Below are positions 1 through 9,316 of a stretch of 64,000 bases of DNA, piece by piece. The stretch's first letter is position 1, and the number at the start of each line of letters is the position of its first letter. A program made the translations under genes and the position numbers. Origin of the DNA: Paenibacillus sp. SC116 (GTDB lineage Bacteria; Bacillota; Bacilli; Paenibacillales; Paenibacillaceae); NCBI RefSeq assembly GCF_024733555.1, contig NZ_JANIOF010000002.1, positions 186,001 to 250,000 of the forward strand. The letters run 5' to 3'. The notes beneath the pieces are model-generated. The model did no database searches, was not told where the DNA came from, and was given only the letters and a program-made list of their open reading frames with translations.

Positions 1-178
1 GTGGTTGGCGGTAACAGTCAATCAGCCTAAGATGCTATATGCACCGTCTTCGGAGGGGCGATGGCACACCCTAATCTTAGTAGTTGTCCAAAGCAGAAAT
101 GGATTGAGGACGGAAACTAGCTAAGAATCCCACTGGCTTTAGTCAGCTTGCTCCTTTAAGGGTGGGAGTGCCAAATAG
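1..178 (+). mobile_element. IS200/IS605-family right end (tnpB 3' remnant plus reRNA hairpin)
   Basis: Frame 1 reads as a TnpB-like C-terminal tail ending ...SSCPKQKWIEDGN and stopping at 118-120, but it carries an in-frame TAA at 28-30, so the coding part visible here is broken. It is followed by AAGAATCCCACTGGC and a return strand GGGTGGGAGTGCC near 160-174, the hairpin arrangement typical of IS200/IS605 right ends and of the 3' part of TnpB guide RNAs. No target duplication is expected for this family. The left part lies outside the window. The call rests on pattern recognition of the tail and hairpin. Confidence 0.5.
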
Positions 179-223
179 AAATAAGAAATCATACTATGAA
201 TACTTGGTTAGGAGGATGTACCG

Positions 224-2134
224 ATGAAATTGCGATTTGAGGGAGATTTAACGGAATTACTAGCGGGGATTCGCGCGTTGTCACAGGAAAATTTGTTTAA
301 TGAGGCAGAAGATGGTGTACATGTCCGCGTGGAGCGTTCAACGGGCAAGTTGGAAGTAGGCTTAGAGCAAGGACAAGCCTATATTCGCTATGAGCATAAA
401 CATCAATTTTATAGAGGGCTCGGGCTTCTCGTGCAGCACGGCAGCAACGGGCAATCCTTTCATATTGAAGAGAAGCAGTCTATTGAAACCGTTGGACCGA
501 TGTTCGATCTATCTCGCAATGCGGTATTGACGCTGGATAGCTTTAAGTATTTATTGCGCAAAATGGCACTCATGGGCATGAATTCGGTCATGCTCTATAT
601 GGAAGATACGTATGAGATCAAAGATGAGCCTTACTTTGGATATATGCGTGGTCGATATTCAGAGGCTGAGCTTCGCGAGATCGATGATTACGCGGATCAA
701 TTCGGTATTGAGGCTTTCCCAAGCATCCAGACACTTGCTCATCTAGAGGAGTTCCTCAAGTGGGAGCCAGTAAAGGATTATAAAGATACGAAGGGTGCTT
801 TGTTAGTTGGCACAGAGAAGACGAATCAGCTGATGGAGGACATGATTGAAGCTGTTAGTGCTCCATTCCGCAGTCGTAAAATTCACATTGGTATGGATGA
901 GGCAGAAGAGCTTGGTCGAGGTAAATATTTAGACAAGAACGGATATGTAGAGCGTTTTGAAATTATGATGTCTCACCTGGATAAGGTGTTGGAAATCGTA
1001 CGTCGTCGGAGCTTAAAGCCGATGATGTGGAGCGATATGTTCTTGAAATTCACTTCTGCTGACGGTACAGAGCATTTCGATACAGAGAGTCAATTTTCTG
1101 AAGAAATGGCTAAGCGCATTCCGGAAGACGTCGATATGGTGTACTGGGATTATAACCATATGGAAGAAGAGCATTACGATAAGCTTATTGCGAAGCATCG
1201 CCCATTGAACTGTAATCTTGTATTTGCTGGCGGAGTATGGGTATTCAATACGTTTGGCGTTAATTATGGTTTGTCGTTAAACGCTACGGACAGTGCACTG
1301 AAGGCTTGCAAACGAGCAGGTGTTGGCGAAGTATACGCAACGCTATGGGGCGATGATGGTATGGAAAGCAATCCATATATCGCTTTGCTTGGTTTGCAGT
1401 TCTATGCGGAGCATGCCTATGCAGATGGCGAGCTAGATCAGAAGAAGCTGGCTGAACGCGTAAAGTTCTGTACAGGTATCGAGCTGGACGCTTATATGCT
1501 GATGAAGGACTTGGACGAGACGCCTGGTGCGGAGCCTAACAATGAGAAGCAGAGCAATCCATGTAAGTTCTTATTGTATCAGGATGTGCTGCTCGGTTTG
1601 TTCGACAAGCAGATTGAAGGATTGGAAATGTCGGCTCATTATGCGAAAGTGGAGCAAGACATTCGCAGCAGCCGCGTGCCTGAAGCGGAGTTGGATTACA
1701 TCTTCGATGTGCCAGAGAAGCTGTGCGGCGTGTTGAAGCTGAAAAGTGAAATCGGCATCGAGCTGAAGCGTGCGTATGATGCGGGTGATAAAGAAACGCT
1801 GCAGCGTATTGCGGTGGAGGTGCTGCCAGCAATCGCGGCAGGTGTGAAGGATTTGCGCGCTGCGCACCGCAGTCAATGGTTGCGTATGTTCAAGCCGTTC
1901 GGTTGGGAAGTTATCGATATTCGCTACGGAGGCGTTATCAGTCGTCTAGATACAGCTTCCATGCGTCTGATTGATTATGTAGAAGGGCGCATTGGACAGA
2001 TTGAAGAGCTAGAACAAGAACGCCTTGTATACAGCACAACGAATCGTTTTAACAATAAAGGTGCCGGCTGGTGCAGCTTCTATTATCGGATGGCATCGCC
2101 GAATGTATTCTTCCATGTCATGAATCCTTTTTAG
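224..2134 (+). CDS. GH20 beta-N-acetylhexosaminidase, intracellular type
   Basis: Predicted to release terminal GlcNAc from chito-oligosaccharides or muropeptide sugars in the cytoplasm, since no signal peptide is present. The 636-residue protein has an N-terminal alpha/beta domain (about 1-90), a GH20 TIM barrel starting near the GPMFDLSRN segment, and a helical C-terminal domain. The motif HIGMDEAEELG carries the GH20 Asp-Glu pair at D225-E226; in this family Asp orients the substrate acetamido group and Glu is the general acid. Start ATG 224 follows GGAGG at 211-215. A strong terminator follows, so it is probably monocistronic. The chitinase and sugar ABC genes elsewhere in the window could supply its substrate, but that link is inference. 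Confidence 0.88.
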   Translation: MKLRFEGDLTELLAGIRALSQENLFNEAEDGVHVRVERSTGKLEVGLEQGQAYIRYEHKHQFYRGLGLLVQHGSNGQSFHIEEKQSIETVGPMFDLSRNAVLTLDSFKYLLRKMALMGMNSVMLYMEDTYEIKDEPYFGYMRGRYSEAELREIDDYADQFGIEAFPSIQTLAHLEEFLKWEPVKDYKDTKGALLVGTEKTNQLMEDMIEAVSAPFRSRKIHIGMDEAEELGRGKYLDKNGYVERFEIMMSHLDKVLEIVRRRSLKPMMWSDMFLKFTSADGTEHFDTESQFSEEMAKRIPEDVDMVYWDYNHMEEEHYDKLIAKHRPLNCNLVFAGGVWVFNTFGVNYGLSLNATDSALKACKRAGVGEVYATLWGDDGMESNPYIALLGLQFYAEHAYADGELDQKKLAERVKFCTGIELDAYMLMKDLDETPGAEPNNEKQSNPCKFLLYQDVLLGLFDKQIEGLEMSAHYAKVEQDIRSSRVPEAELDYIFDVPEKLCGVLKLKSEIGIELKRAYDAGDKETLQRIAVEVLPAIAAGVKDLRAAHRSQWLRMFKPFGWEVIDIRYGGVISRLDTASMRLIDYVEGRIGQIEELEQERLVYSTTNRFNNKGAGWCSFYYRMASPNVFFHVMNPF

Positions 2135-2146
2135 CGGACATTGAAC

Positions 2147-2186
2147 AAAGCGGCTGAGACTTTTGCATAAAGCTCAGCCGCTTTTT
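2147..2186 (+). terminator. Rho-independent terminator after the GH20 gene
   Basis: AAAGCGGCTGAG pairs with CTCAGCCGCTTT as a perfect 12-bp stem followed by a T run. Confidence 0.9.
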
Positions 2187-2277
2187 AATCCTGTGAATGG
2201 AATCTCGCGATCGTTCTTTTTGATTCGCATTGAATGTTAATGTCAATGAGTACAGGCACCAAAAAGGGGGGAGTTTG

Positions 2278-5070
2278 ATGAATCATTTTGATGATAGGCA
2301 GCAAGTGGGCTGCTTTCATGACCAGCGAATGCCGCGGTTATATTTTGAGTATAAAAGACAGTATTATGAAGGGCATATGTCTCATTACTGGAACGATGGC
2401 TTTCGATTAATAACCTATCAACATGACTTGTACATACAACCGGGTGATGAATTGTCTCGCATTGGTCTGTATGAATATGAAATGGATAAGGCGGTCTATA
2501 AGCTCACAGTCACTGACGTATCGCTTCATGTAGATGAGCGATCCCTAACCATAACTGTAAAGTTACAGGGTGCTGAGTCTATCGACTTCCTACATCAGCA
2601 TATATACGCAGTCATCTTAGGTAACTCACCTCTACGTCGTTTTTCATCGTCGGAATTCACTCCATTTCCTTCCTTTATTGGGCGCAAACACTACACTAAG
2701 GATGCAACAGCAGCGCGCCAAAAATGGCTTGAACAATTTACAGGTAATACGCTCACGCATGTAACCCGATCCCTCTTTCACGAACAGCCATCTACTCTTG
2801 CAGGTAATATTGAAAATTATATAGGTTCCATTCAGGTTCCTTTAGGAATAGCAGGTCCATTGCGAATTCGGGGGACCTACGCAAATGGGCATATACCGAT
2901 CCCGATTGCGACGACTGAAGGAGCACTTATTAGCTCCATATCCAGAGGGGCTAAGGCTTGTAACGCTGCCGGAGGGATTGAGGTCCATGTCCTTAAGCAG
3001 ACGATGGTTCGAGCTCCTGTATTTTTCTGCGAGGATATGTCTGGTGCGATTCAACTTGCTCAATGGATAGATAAACATAAAGCGTCGATTAAGGCTGAGG
3101 CAGAACGAGTAACCTCTGTTTCCAAGCTAATCAGTCTACATGCCCATCCATTCGCAGATTTCGTACATGTGCAGTTCGGTTACGAAACAGGAGATGCCGC
3201 TGGACAAAATATGACTACTTCCTGTACCTACGTCGCTTGCGAATGGATTGCGTCGAAGGTAAAGTATCTTGCAGATCTAAAATATGTCCGCTATATGATT
3301 GAAGGCAATCAGGCGGGGGACAAGAAGGTAGCATACCGAAGTTTTATCGGAGGAAGAGGAATTCAGGTAAATGCCTCGATTCATATACCAGAAGCTATAC
3401 TTAAGCAGACGATGAGAATTTCCGTCGATCAGTATATGAAATGCTGGTATGCAGCAGAAGTTGGTGCCTTGCAAACAGGAATGATCGGGCATAATGTTAA
3501 CTTCGCAAACGTAATTGCGGGTGTATTTAGTGCTACAGGACAAGATATGGCCTCCATTCATGAAGCAAGCTGTGGTATTTTCAAGGCGCGCCCAGAAGGA
3601 GGAGGTATTTCATTCCATGTGCAACTTCCTTCATTAGTTATTGGTACAGTGGGAGGAGGGACAGGCTTACCCACTCAGCGTGAATGCCTAGAGATGATGG
3701 GCTGTTACGGACGTGGTAAAGTGTACAAGCTCGCTGAAATTATTGCATCTGCCTGCCTTGCGTTGGATCTATCCACTTCGTCCGCCATCATCTCCAACGA
3801 ATTTGTCAAGGCGCATGAGCGTTTAGGAAGAAAGGCAGAGGGGGTAGGTATCCGTCGAAATGATATTAAGCCTCGATTTTTTCAAGCACTTCTTGGAGAG
3901 GCATACGGTAAAGTAGCGTCTTTTGAACTTACACCGTTAAACACGGAATCAAGCGTCATTACCAACATGCTTAAGGCAAATAACAGTTCGTTTCAAGGCC
4001 TTCATCGTTATCTGCTGCATTTGCAAACTCATACCTCGAAAGAAGATAACCTAAGGCATGCATCTACTACTTCCCTTCCTGTTGTCCTGAAAGTGAAATC
4101 CAATGATCGAGAAGTTATGGATTTAGGTATCGGAATCGCAAAGTTGTCGGGAGATGACCGATTATCTGGTTTATTTGAGTCACAAATGCATATTTTCGGA
4201 TTTGAGGGATCCCACGTTAGGGAAATAGCATTTTATCAACATGCGCCGATGACATTATTACGGTATTGTCCACATGTGTATGGTGTAACTTGTGATGAAG
4301 ACAAGGAAGTCTACGCTATCCTTATGGAAGACTTATCACCTTGCAGTCATCTCGGGACGATTGAATCGCTTGCTGTCTGGGATGAAGAACATATTGATTA
4401 TGTGCTTGCGGATGCAGCAAAGATGCATGCGCTATTTTTAAATAAAGCAGATAAGCTGCCTGCTGCTCTTCAGTTTGATCGGCTAGAGGAATCTAGCTAT
4501 GAGGATGCAACTGAGCTGCTGCTTGCTTTGACGGACTACAATTATGCACGCTTTCCTACAATGATCTCTTCACATTTCTATCATTTGCTGCGTCAATTTA
4601 TTCTCCAACTTCCTTTTCATAATGAACAGATGAAGCAATACCACCAGACGATTACACACAATGACTTTAATCCGCGTAATTTAGGATTACGTCCTAGCGC
4701 TGGTGCTAAGCATTTGGTTGTGTATGATTGGGAACTTGTACGTTACCAGAATCCTCAGCATGACTGTGTGGAGTTCTTGTCGTACACAGTTGCAGCGAAT
4801 GCATCGACCCAACAATGGGATGCCTATATCGAACAATATCGCGTTTATTTGGAGCAGGAGAGCGGGGTGTCACTGGACAGGAAAAATTTTGAACAGATTA
4901 CATTACTGAATGCGTTGGAACTAGTGGCGGTTCGCTATAACCTCTACTTGTTGGCTCATAATCTGCTGCATTTTTCGTATATGGAGACGATTTATCAAAG
5001 CCTGTCTCAATATATTGTAGATAAGATAAAGGACAATCCAAGTCTTATCGAGCTGCAACTGTCTAATTAA
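2278..5070 (+). CDS. Class I HMG-CoA reductase fused to an APH/choline-kinase-like domain
   Basis: Expected to reduce HMG-CoA to mevalonate with NAD(P)H; the fused kinase may phosphorylate the product or another alcohol. Domains: an N-terminal beta-rich region (about 1-130, possibly PilZ-like); an HMGR core (about 150-590) with ENYIGSIQVPLGIAGPL, TTEGAL (E214), GDKK (K349), GQD (D423), GTVGGGTGLPTQ and VKAHERLGR (H513), matching the class I Glu/Lys/Asp/His set; then a C-terminal APH-fold domain with HNDFNPRN (H794, D796, N801) and YDWE (D817). Start ATG 2278 follows GGGGGGAG. At 930 residues it is about twice the usual bacterial HMGR length. Bacilli of this type normally make isoprenoids by the MEP route, so the gene is unexpected. 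It converges on the CarS/UbiA operon. The HMGR call is firm; the kinase substrate is unknown. Confidence 0.85.
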   Translation: MNHFDDRQQVGCFHDQRMPRLYFEYKRQYYEGHMSHYWNDGFRLITYQHDLYIQPGDELSRIGLYEYEMDKAVYKLTVTDVSLHVDERSLTITVKLQGAESIDFLHQHIYAVILGNSPLRRFSSSEFTPFPSFIGRKHYTKDATAARQKWLEQFTGNTLTHVTRSLFHEQPSTLAGNIENYIGSIQVPLGIAGPLRIRGTYANGHIPIPIATTEGALISSISRGAKACNAAGGIEVHVLKQTMVRAPVFFCEDMSGAIQLAQWIDKHKASIKAEAERVTSVSKLISLHAHPFADFVHVQFGYETGDAAGQNMTTSCTYVACEWIASKVKYLADLKYVRYMIEGNQAGDKKVAYRSFIGGRGIQVNASIHIPEAILKQTMRISVDQYMKCWYAAEVGALQTGMIGHNVNFANVIAGVFSATGQDMASIHEASCGIFKARPEGGGISFHVQLPSLVIGTVGGGTGLPTQRECLEMMGCYGRGKVYKLAEIIASACLALDLSTSSAIISNEFVKAHERLGRKAEGVGIRRNDIKPRFFQALLGEAYGKVASFELTPLNTESSVITNMLKANNSSFQGLHRYLLHLQTHTSKEDNLRHASTTSLPVVLKVKSNDREVMDLGIGIAKLSGDDRLSGLFESQMHIFGFEGSHVREIAFYQHAPMTLLRYCPHVYGVTCDEDKEVYAILMEDLSPCSHLGTIESLAVWDEEHIDYVLADAAKMHALFLNKADKLPAALQFDRLEESSYEDATELLLALTDYNYARFPTMISSHFYHLLRQFILQLPFHNEQMKQYHQTITHNDFNPRNLGLRPSAGAKHLVVYDWELVRYQNPQHDCVEFLSYTVAANASTQQWDAYIEQYRVYLEQESGVSLDRKNFEQITLLNALELVAVRYNLYLLAHNLLHFSYMETIYQSLSQYIVDKIKDNPSLIELQLSN

Positions 5071-5086
5071 GAATATAAACAAAGTG

Positions 5087-5131
5087 ACAAGCGGGACAAG
5101 CTGCCTATATAGCAAACTATCCCGCTTGTTG
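5087..5131. terminator. Bidirectional terminator between convergent HMGR and CarS-like genes
   Basis: ACAAGCGGGA (5087-5096) pairs with TCCCGCTTGT (5120-5129), followed by TG-rich sequence on both strands. It overlaps the stop of the minus-strand gene ending at 5117. Confidence 0.65.
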
Positions 5132-5713
5132 TTTCAATCCGATGAAATAGAGGAGTATGTTGATAATGTAATGAGCAGTAGTCCCGATTAGGAGGAATAA
5201 CGCTGCTTCAAGCGCTGTAGGCTGATAGAAGAAATATGTGGCTAACATGCAACCGATAACCGAGTCAGCCTGGTCAATGAACGTGAAGCAAATACCGAGC
5301 CAACCTTTTCGATTTTGACCTGGTGGAATATCCAAGCGGCGCTTAATAAAGCTATTTGGCAGTTCGAACAGAACGTAACTGAATCCCCATAGCATGCCAT
5401 ACATCCATTCTGTATAAGGCATTATATATGTATCCCATGGCAGGAGGGAGTTGGATTTCAACCAAGCCCATTTGTCAACGAGCCATCCCATCGCTACGAA
5501 CCAGCATGCCGTAAATAGGATCATGCCCATAAATCCATGCCATGTCTTATTGTCGCCGAAAATCCGCTTTCCATCTCTCCAATATCTCCCACCATCCATT
5601 GGACGTCGATGCTCACGAACAAAAGGCAATTTAACAAAGATCATATTCGTGACGCCACCCAAAATGACTGGCATCATAAATAACAGTATTTGCAATGATA
5701 ATAGCATAGGCAT
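5117..5713 (-). CDS. CDP-archaeol synthase (CarS/DUF46)-like CTP transferase
   Basis: The family uses CTP to turn an isoprenoid ether-lipid phosphate into its CDP form at the membrane, as the CdsA relative of archaea. This 198-residue protein has several hydrophobic helices plus the family pattern: FGDNKTWHGFMG, then PNSFIKRRLDIPPG and FIDQADSVIG, which supply the cation-binding acidic residues. Start ATG 5713 follows AAAGG. It is the last gene of a minus-strand operon, 64 nt behind the UbiA gene. Its company (HMGR, UbiA, CDP-alcohol phosphotransferase) suggests activation of an isoprenoid or otherwise unusual lipid phosphate. A CdsA-like role on ordinary phosphatidate is the main alternative. 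Confidence 0.75.
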   Translation of the reverse strand: MPMLLSLQILLFMMPVILGGVTNMIFVKLPFVREHRRPMDGGRYWRDGKRIFGDNKTWHGFMGMILFTACWFVAMGWLVDKWAWLKSNSLLPWDTYIMPYTEWMYGMLWGFSYVLFELPNSFIKRRLDIPPGQNRKGWLGICFTFIDQADSVIGCMLATYFFYQPTALEAALFLLIGTTAHYIINILLYFIGLKQQAG

Positions 5714-5777
5714 TCGAACCTTTCTGCTTATAATGGCTGTTTCTCTTTAAGAAAAGAACCCTACTGTTATGGCTTAT

Positions 5778-6668
5778 TTACCAATGGATGTTCACTTTAT
5801 TTAGCGCCTTTACTATGATACGGACAGCTAAAGGGATGATAAAGAAGGTGAAGCCGAGTACGTAGAACTTTCGGGCAAGCCTCGAGGTGGGGTGATAGAT
5901 TAGCATGCCAATTAAATAGGTGTTCACAAGCATATGAGTGATAAGCGCAATTAAGAAAGACATCTCATTCAAAATAATCGCCATTATAGCTCCGCATATG
6001 AATGAACTCGCAAATAGCAAACCGGCTAGAAGAGCTGTACCTTTTGCACCCATGAACTGTGTATAGTTAAGTGGTGGGGATGTCCTTCCTCTCTCATGCT
6101 CATTACCGTTAGAAGGCTGTACATTATGGGCATATTCATGGGCAATGACAGCAAAGTAAAGGAAGCCTGCAAAGTATAAAGACTCAATCTGCCATGGCAC
6201 CTCATGTACAGCCCCTATATAAAAAGGTATGATCGCAAAAATGAGATTGGAACCAAAAGGACGAAGCATGATTGGGGAGCGTGAACTTAACTTGAACCAC
6301 AACCAATAGTAACCCACGAGCAAACATATTATCACAACTCCAATCCAGTTCTGGGCATGCAGAAAGAGGAGGAGCACTAGTATAAATATACAGTTGCGAC
6401 GTAGTGCGGCGGATTGAATATAGCCTGTCACTAAGCCGCGCTGAGGACTCTTATCTCGATCAGCCTGGATGGAATGTAAATCGTCCGCTGCGCGCAGCAA
6501 TAATAGTCCGAGCCATGTCGTAAGTACCGCAAGCAAAGTTAGTAACAAGTGGTTGTGGTACTTACCAGTATCGGTAGTCGGTATTAGGCTTACCGTGATG
6601 ATGATGCAGAGAGGGATCGTTATGAATAGTGGGTACCGCTCTTGGATAAAGCGCCATAGATGCATCAT
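5778..6668 (-). CDS. UbiA-family membrane prenyltransferase, divergent type
   Basis: UbiA enzymes transfer a prenyl chain from its diphosphate to an acceptor inside the membrane; the archaeal member adds the second geranylgeranyl chain to glycerol phosphate. This 296-residue protein has about eight or nine hydrophobic segments. The first acidic motif is RAADDLHSIQADRDKSPQRG (D62, D63, D70, D72), a variant of the classical NDxxDxxxD, and a second conserved loop contains AHEYAHNV. The start ATG overlaps the stop of the upstream dikinase gene by 4 nt, so the two are translationally coupled. The acceptor cannot be read from sequence; the adjacent CarS-like gene makes a lipid acceptor likely. It is clearly different from the MenA-like UbiA at 37654. 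Confidence 0.7.
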   Translation of the reverse strand: MMHLWRFIQERYPLFITIPLCIIITVSLIPTTDTGKYHNHLLLTLLAVLTTWLGLLLLRAADDLHSIQADRDKSPQRGLVTGYIQSAALRRNCIFILVLLLFLHAQNWIGVVIICLLVGYYWLWFKLSSRSPIMLRPFGSNLIFAIIPFYIGAVHEVPWQIESLYFAGFLYFAVIAHEYAHNVQPSNGNEHERGRTSPPLNYTQFMGAKGTALLAGLLFASSFICGAIMAIILNEMSFLIALITHMLVNTYLIGMLIYHPTSRLARKFYVLGFTFFIIPLAVRIIVKALNKVNIHW

Positions 6669-9274
6669 ATTATTTCACGTTCACTATCAGCTAGCTCAAC
6701 CCGCTCAATTTCACCAGTATCACCATGGAGGATAAGAATATCTCCATCGGCAATGCGTGAAGTTGCTCGCTCTACAGCGGCAATAGCAGGAATGCCGAAT
6801 TCCCGTGCCACAATTGCACAGTGGGATAACATGCCGCCCTTCTCGACAACTAAGCCGGCTGCGATTTTGAATAAGGGTGTCCAACCTGGATCGGTACTCC
6901 TCGTAACGAGAATATCACCGGGCTCCAAGCCTGAATCATTTACGGGATCGAAGATGATTCGTGCTCGTCCAGTAACGGTTCCTCCTGATACGGCAATACC
7001 TACAAGTCGTGTATACTGTTCATCCTGATAGGTGCTCCGTATAGGCTGGTCTTGATAGTAAATACCTTGCTCACGTACAAAAAGGCTTGGAGGCTCTGTA
7101 TCCTCGTTATTTCGATGTGCATCTTGACGTAAGGCAATTAGCTTTGGGATTGTCTCAGGGAACTGATATTTTCCATAAGCGAGATCTTGAATCTCGTTCC
7201 ATTGCAAGTAGAAGATTTGATCAGCTTGTGTCAAATGTTTTTTCTCAACGAGACGTTGCCCCAGCTGTTGTGCGATCTGGCGAATTTCGCCGAACAACAA
7301 ACTGCGGATAATACGGCTTCTTTCTCGTAAGCGAATCGATTGATGGGTATGATGCAGCAGGAAGCGGAAGGCGAATCGCTGCGAACGTGTTAAGGATTGC
7401 TGGATATGTGCTGTCCAATCCATAACAGAAGAGTAAGTTTCCTGTGTTAGCGATTGATTCGATGATGAGGAAGCGCGCTGCTGAGAAGCTGTTTGATATT
7501 TCCTTACTAATTCCCAATACAAATCATGTCTCTCCTCAAAAGTAGGAGAGACGATCGTGCAATCGTGATAGCATCTTCCCCCGAACTGCTCCATAAATAG
7601 TTCGAACTTCTTCCGTGCCTCGCCATGAAGTTGTAGTTCAAGCTCTTCCCATTTGTTCTCTTCCAATAGACGCTGCCATGAAGCATGTGAACGAATGAGA
7701 ATAGCTTGTTCTTCGATAAGGTGTGAAGGCTCCAAGCTGCGTATATCTTCTGTTTGCATAAGATGGACAACAGCTAAATCCGTATTGATCGCGGTATGCT
7801 TTAGCCAGCGCTTGACGAGAAGTTTCAATCCTCCAGGGAACACTGCCGCCAGTAAGTCGACGATTGCAGGCCGATCATAGTAGTGTTTTACCAGTCCATT
7901 CATTACATCATCTAGTACTTGGAGTAATTGATGAAGCGACATCTGTTGATATCCGTCAGCGCGCCACTTGGACCTTCTTTCGTAGAAGGCAGTCTCATAT
8001 TGTTCCACTCGGGATGAGGCTGACATCCACAACTTCGTGAAACGGTAGGAAAAGGAAAGGTAGCGCCTGATTTTATTTTGTTTGTTGAACTTGGAGGGTA
8101 TGTCGGTTCTTGGTGTGAACGGAAAAGGGACTTGCTGGCCAATAAAATTATCAAGAAGTGTTTTCAGCATTGGGCCAATAGGCAGCAAATAAGCACTTTC
8201 ATACCAATTGCTCAGGTTGTAATAGATTCGCCCTGCATGAATGCCTGTTGTGCAATCAACGACGGTTCGGAGTGACTCCAATTCTTCGACCTTCCAACCG
8301 AACAACTTCATCATCTGCCTAGTGTAATGCTGATAGAATGAATCAACGATTGACCATGTGAAAGGAGTTACTACAGTAGGGAAGTTCTCCACCATATTGA
8401 CGTTTGTCCAAATTATGTTCTGTTTCCCTTGCAAGGCTGTAATCGGGCGAACTTGCAGTATAATGACTTCATCTTGTTCGATACACCATTCCAAGTCGAT
8501 TGGGAATTGATAGTCTTGCTCGATATCGAGTGAGAGTTGAACGAGCCGAAGGATGAAATCGGGCGGTAGAGCAGAGCCAACGTGAAAAGTCACTTGTCGA
8601 GTCAGGCGGGATACAACGATTCGACTTGGCGTTACTTCACCGGATACGAGCTTATCCCCCAAGCCTTCTACCCATTCAATAATGAGATGGTCGGTATCTT
8701 TACTCACGGGGTTCATGGTGAAAAGTACTCCTGCGTACTGGGGATTTTTCTGTTCTTGAACAATGACACCCATCTGAAAGGCATTAACCGTTAGACTCCG
8801 TTCGTTATAAGCTGCTGCTGCGGTGCTGTACATACTCGTCCAACAGGCTTTAATGCGTGTAAATACCTCATTGACTGTTACATTTAAATAGGTATGATAT
8901 TGTCCTGCCAAGGAATTGGTCGTTCCATCTTCTATGATGGAGGAGGAGCGAATCGCATAGGTGGTGAAGGAATAAAATAAAAGGGCTTGTTTGATCTCAT
9001 GCTTGAGTTCAGGAGGATAGCTGCCGTTTAAGATCTTATCTACTTGCAGCCTTCTGTCATCTCCATCGTAATTAGCGTCTATTTGATTATATTCGCAATA
9101 TCGTTGAAAGGCAGCTACTGTAACTACGAATCCATGAGGCACAGGATAATGACGTTGATGCAGTTCGATTAAGCGTGCTGCCTTGCCTCCAGTGGCAGCG
9201 ATATCTCCTTTTTCTCCTGATAAATGCAGGACCATCCAAGGTTGCTGATCTCGTTGAGGGGGTTGCTTAGTCAT
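6665..9274 (-). CDS. PEP-synthase/rifampicin-phosphotransferase-like dikinase
   Basis: Relatives use ATP to phosphorylate a mobile His, then pass the phosphate to pyruvate (PEP synthase) or a drug hydroxyl (Rph). The 869-residue protein has an N-terminal ATP-grasp nucleotide-binding domain (about 1-300, starting GGKAARLIEL), a large middle domain, and a C-terminal swivelling His domain with GGMLSHCAIVAREFGIP (H818). The PEP-synthase TIM barrel that should follow the His domain is absent, so the order is that of Rph. The acceptor is unknown; the neighbours suggest a lipid alcohol. Start ATG 9274 follows GGAG and lies downstream of a good promoter; the longer open frame from 9334 would begin upstream of the predicted transcription start. 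Confidence 0.78.
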   Translation of the reverse strand: MTKQPPQRDQQPWMVLHLSGEKGDIAATGGKAARLIELHQRHYPVPHGFVVTVAAFQRYCEYNQIDANYDGDDRRLQVDKILNGSYPPELKHEIKQALLFYSFTTYAIRSSSIIEDGTTNSLAGQYHTYLNVTVNEVFTRIKACWTSMYSTAAAAYNERSLTVNAFQMGVIVQEQKNPQYAGVLFTMNPVSKDTDHLIIEWVEGLGDKLVSGEVTPSRIVVSRLTRQVTFHVGSALPPDFILRLVQLSLDIEQDYQFPIDLEWCIEQDEVIILQVRPITALQGKQNIIWTNVNMVENFPTVVTPFTWSIVDSFYQHYTRQMMKLFGWKVEELESLRTVVDCTTGIHAGRIYYNLSNWYESAYLLPIGPMLKTLLDNFIGQQVPFPFTPRTDIPSKFNKQNKIRRYLSFSYRFTKLWMSASSRVEQYETAFYERRSKWRADGYQQMSLHQLLQVLDDVMNGLVKHYYDRPAIVDLLAAVFPGGLKLLVKRWLKHTAINTDLAVVHLMQTEDIRSLEPSHLIEEQAILIRSHASWQRLLEENKWEELELQLHGEARKKFELFMEQFGGRCYHDCTIVSPTFEERHDLYWELVRKYQTASQQRASSSSNQSLTQETYSSVMDWTAHIQQSLTRSQRFAFRFLLHHTHQSIRLRERSRIIRSLLFGEIRQIAQQLGQRLVEKKHLTQADQIFYLQWNEIQDLAYGKYQFPETIPKLIALRQDAHRNNEDTEPPSLFVREQGIYYQDQPIRSTYQDEQYTRLVGIAVSGGTVTGRARIIFDPVNDSGLEPGDILVTRSTDPGWTPLFKIAAGLVVEKGGMLSHCAIVAREFGIPAIAAVERATSRIADGDILILHGDTGEIERVELADSEREII

Positions 9275-9316
9275 TCTATCAACTCCATCAGAAGAATTGT
9301 GGCGTATCATGGATTT

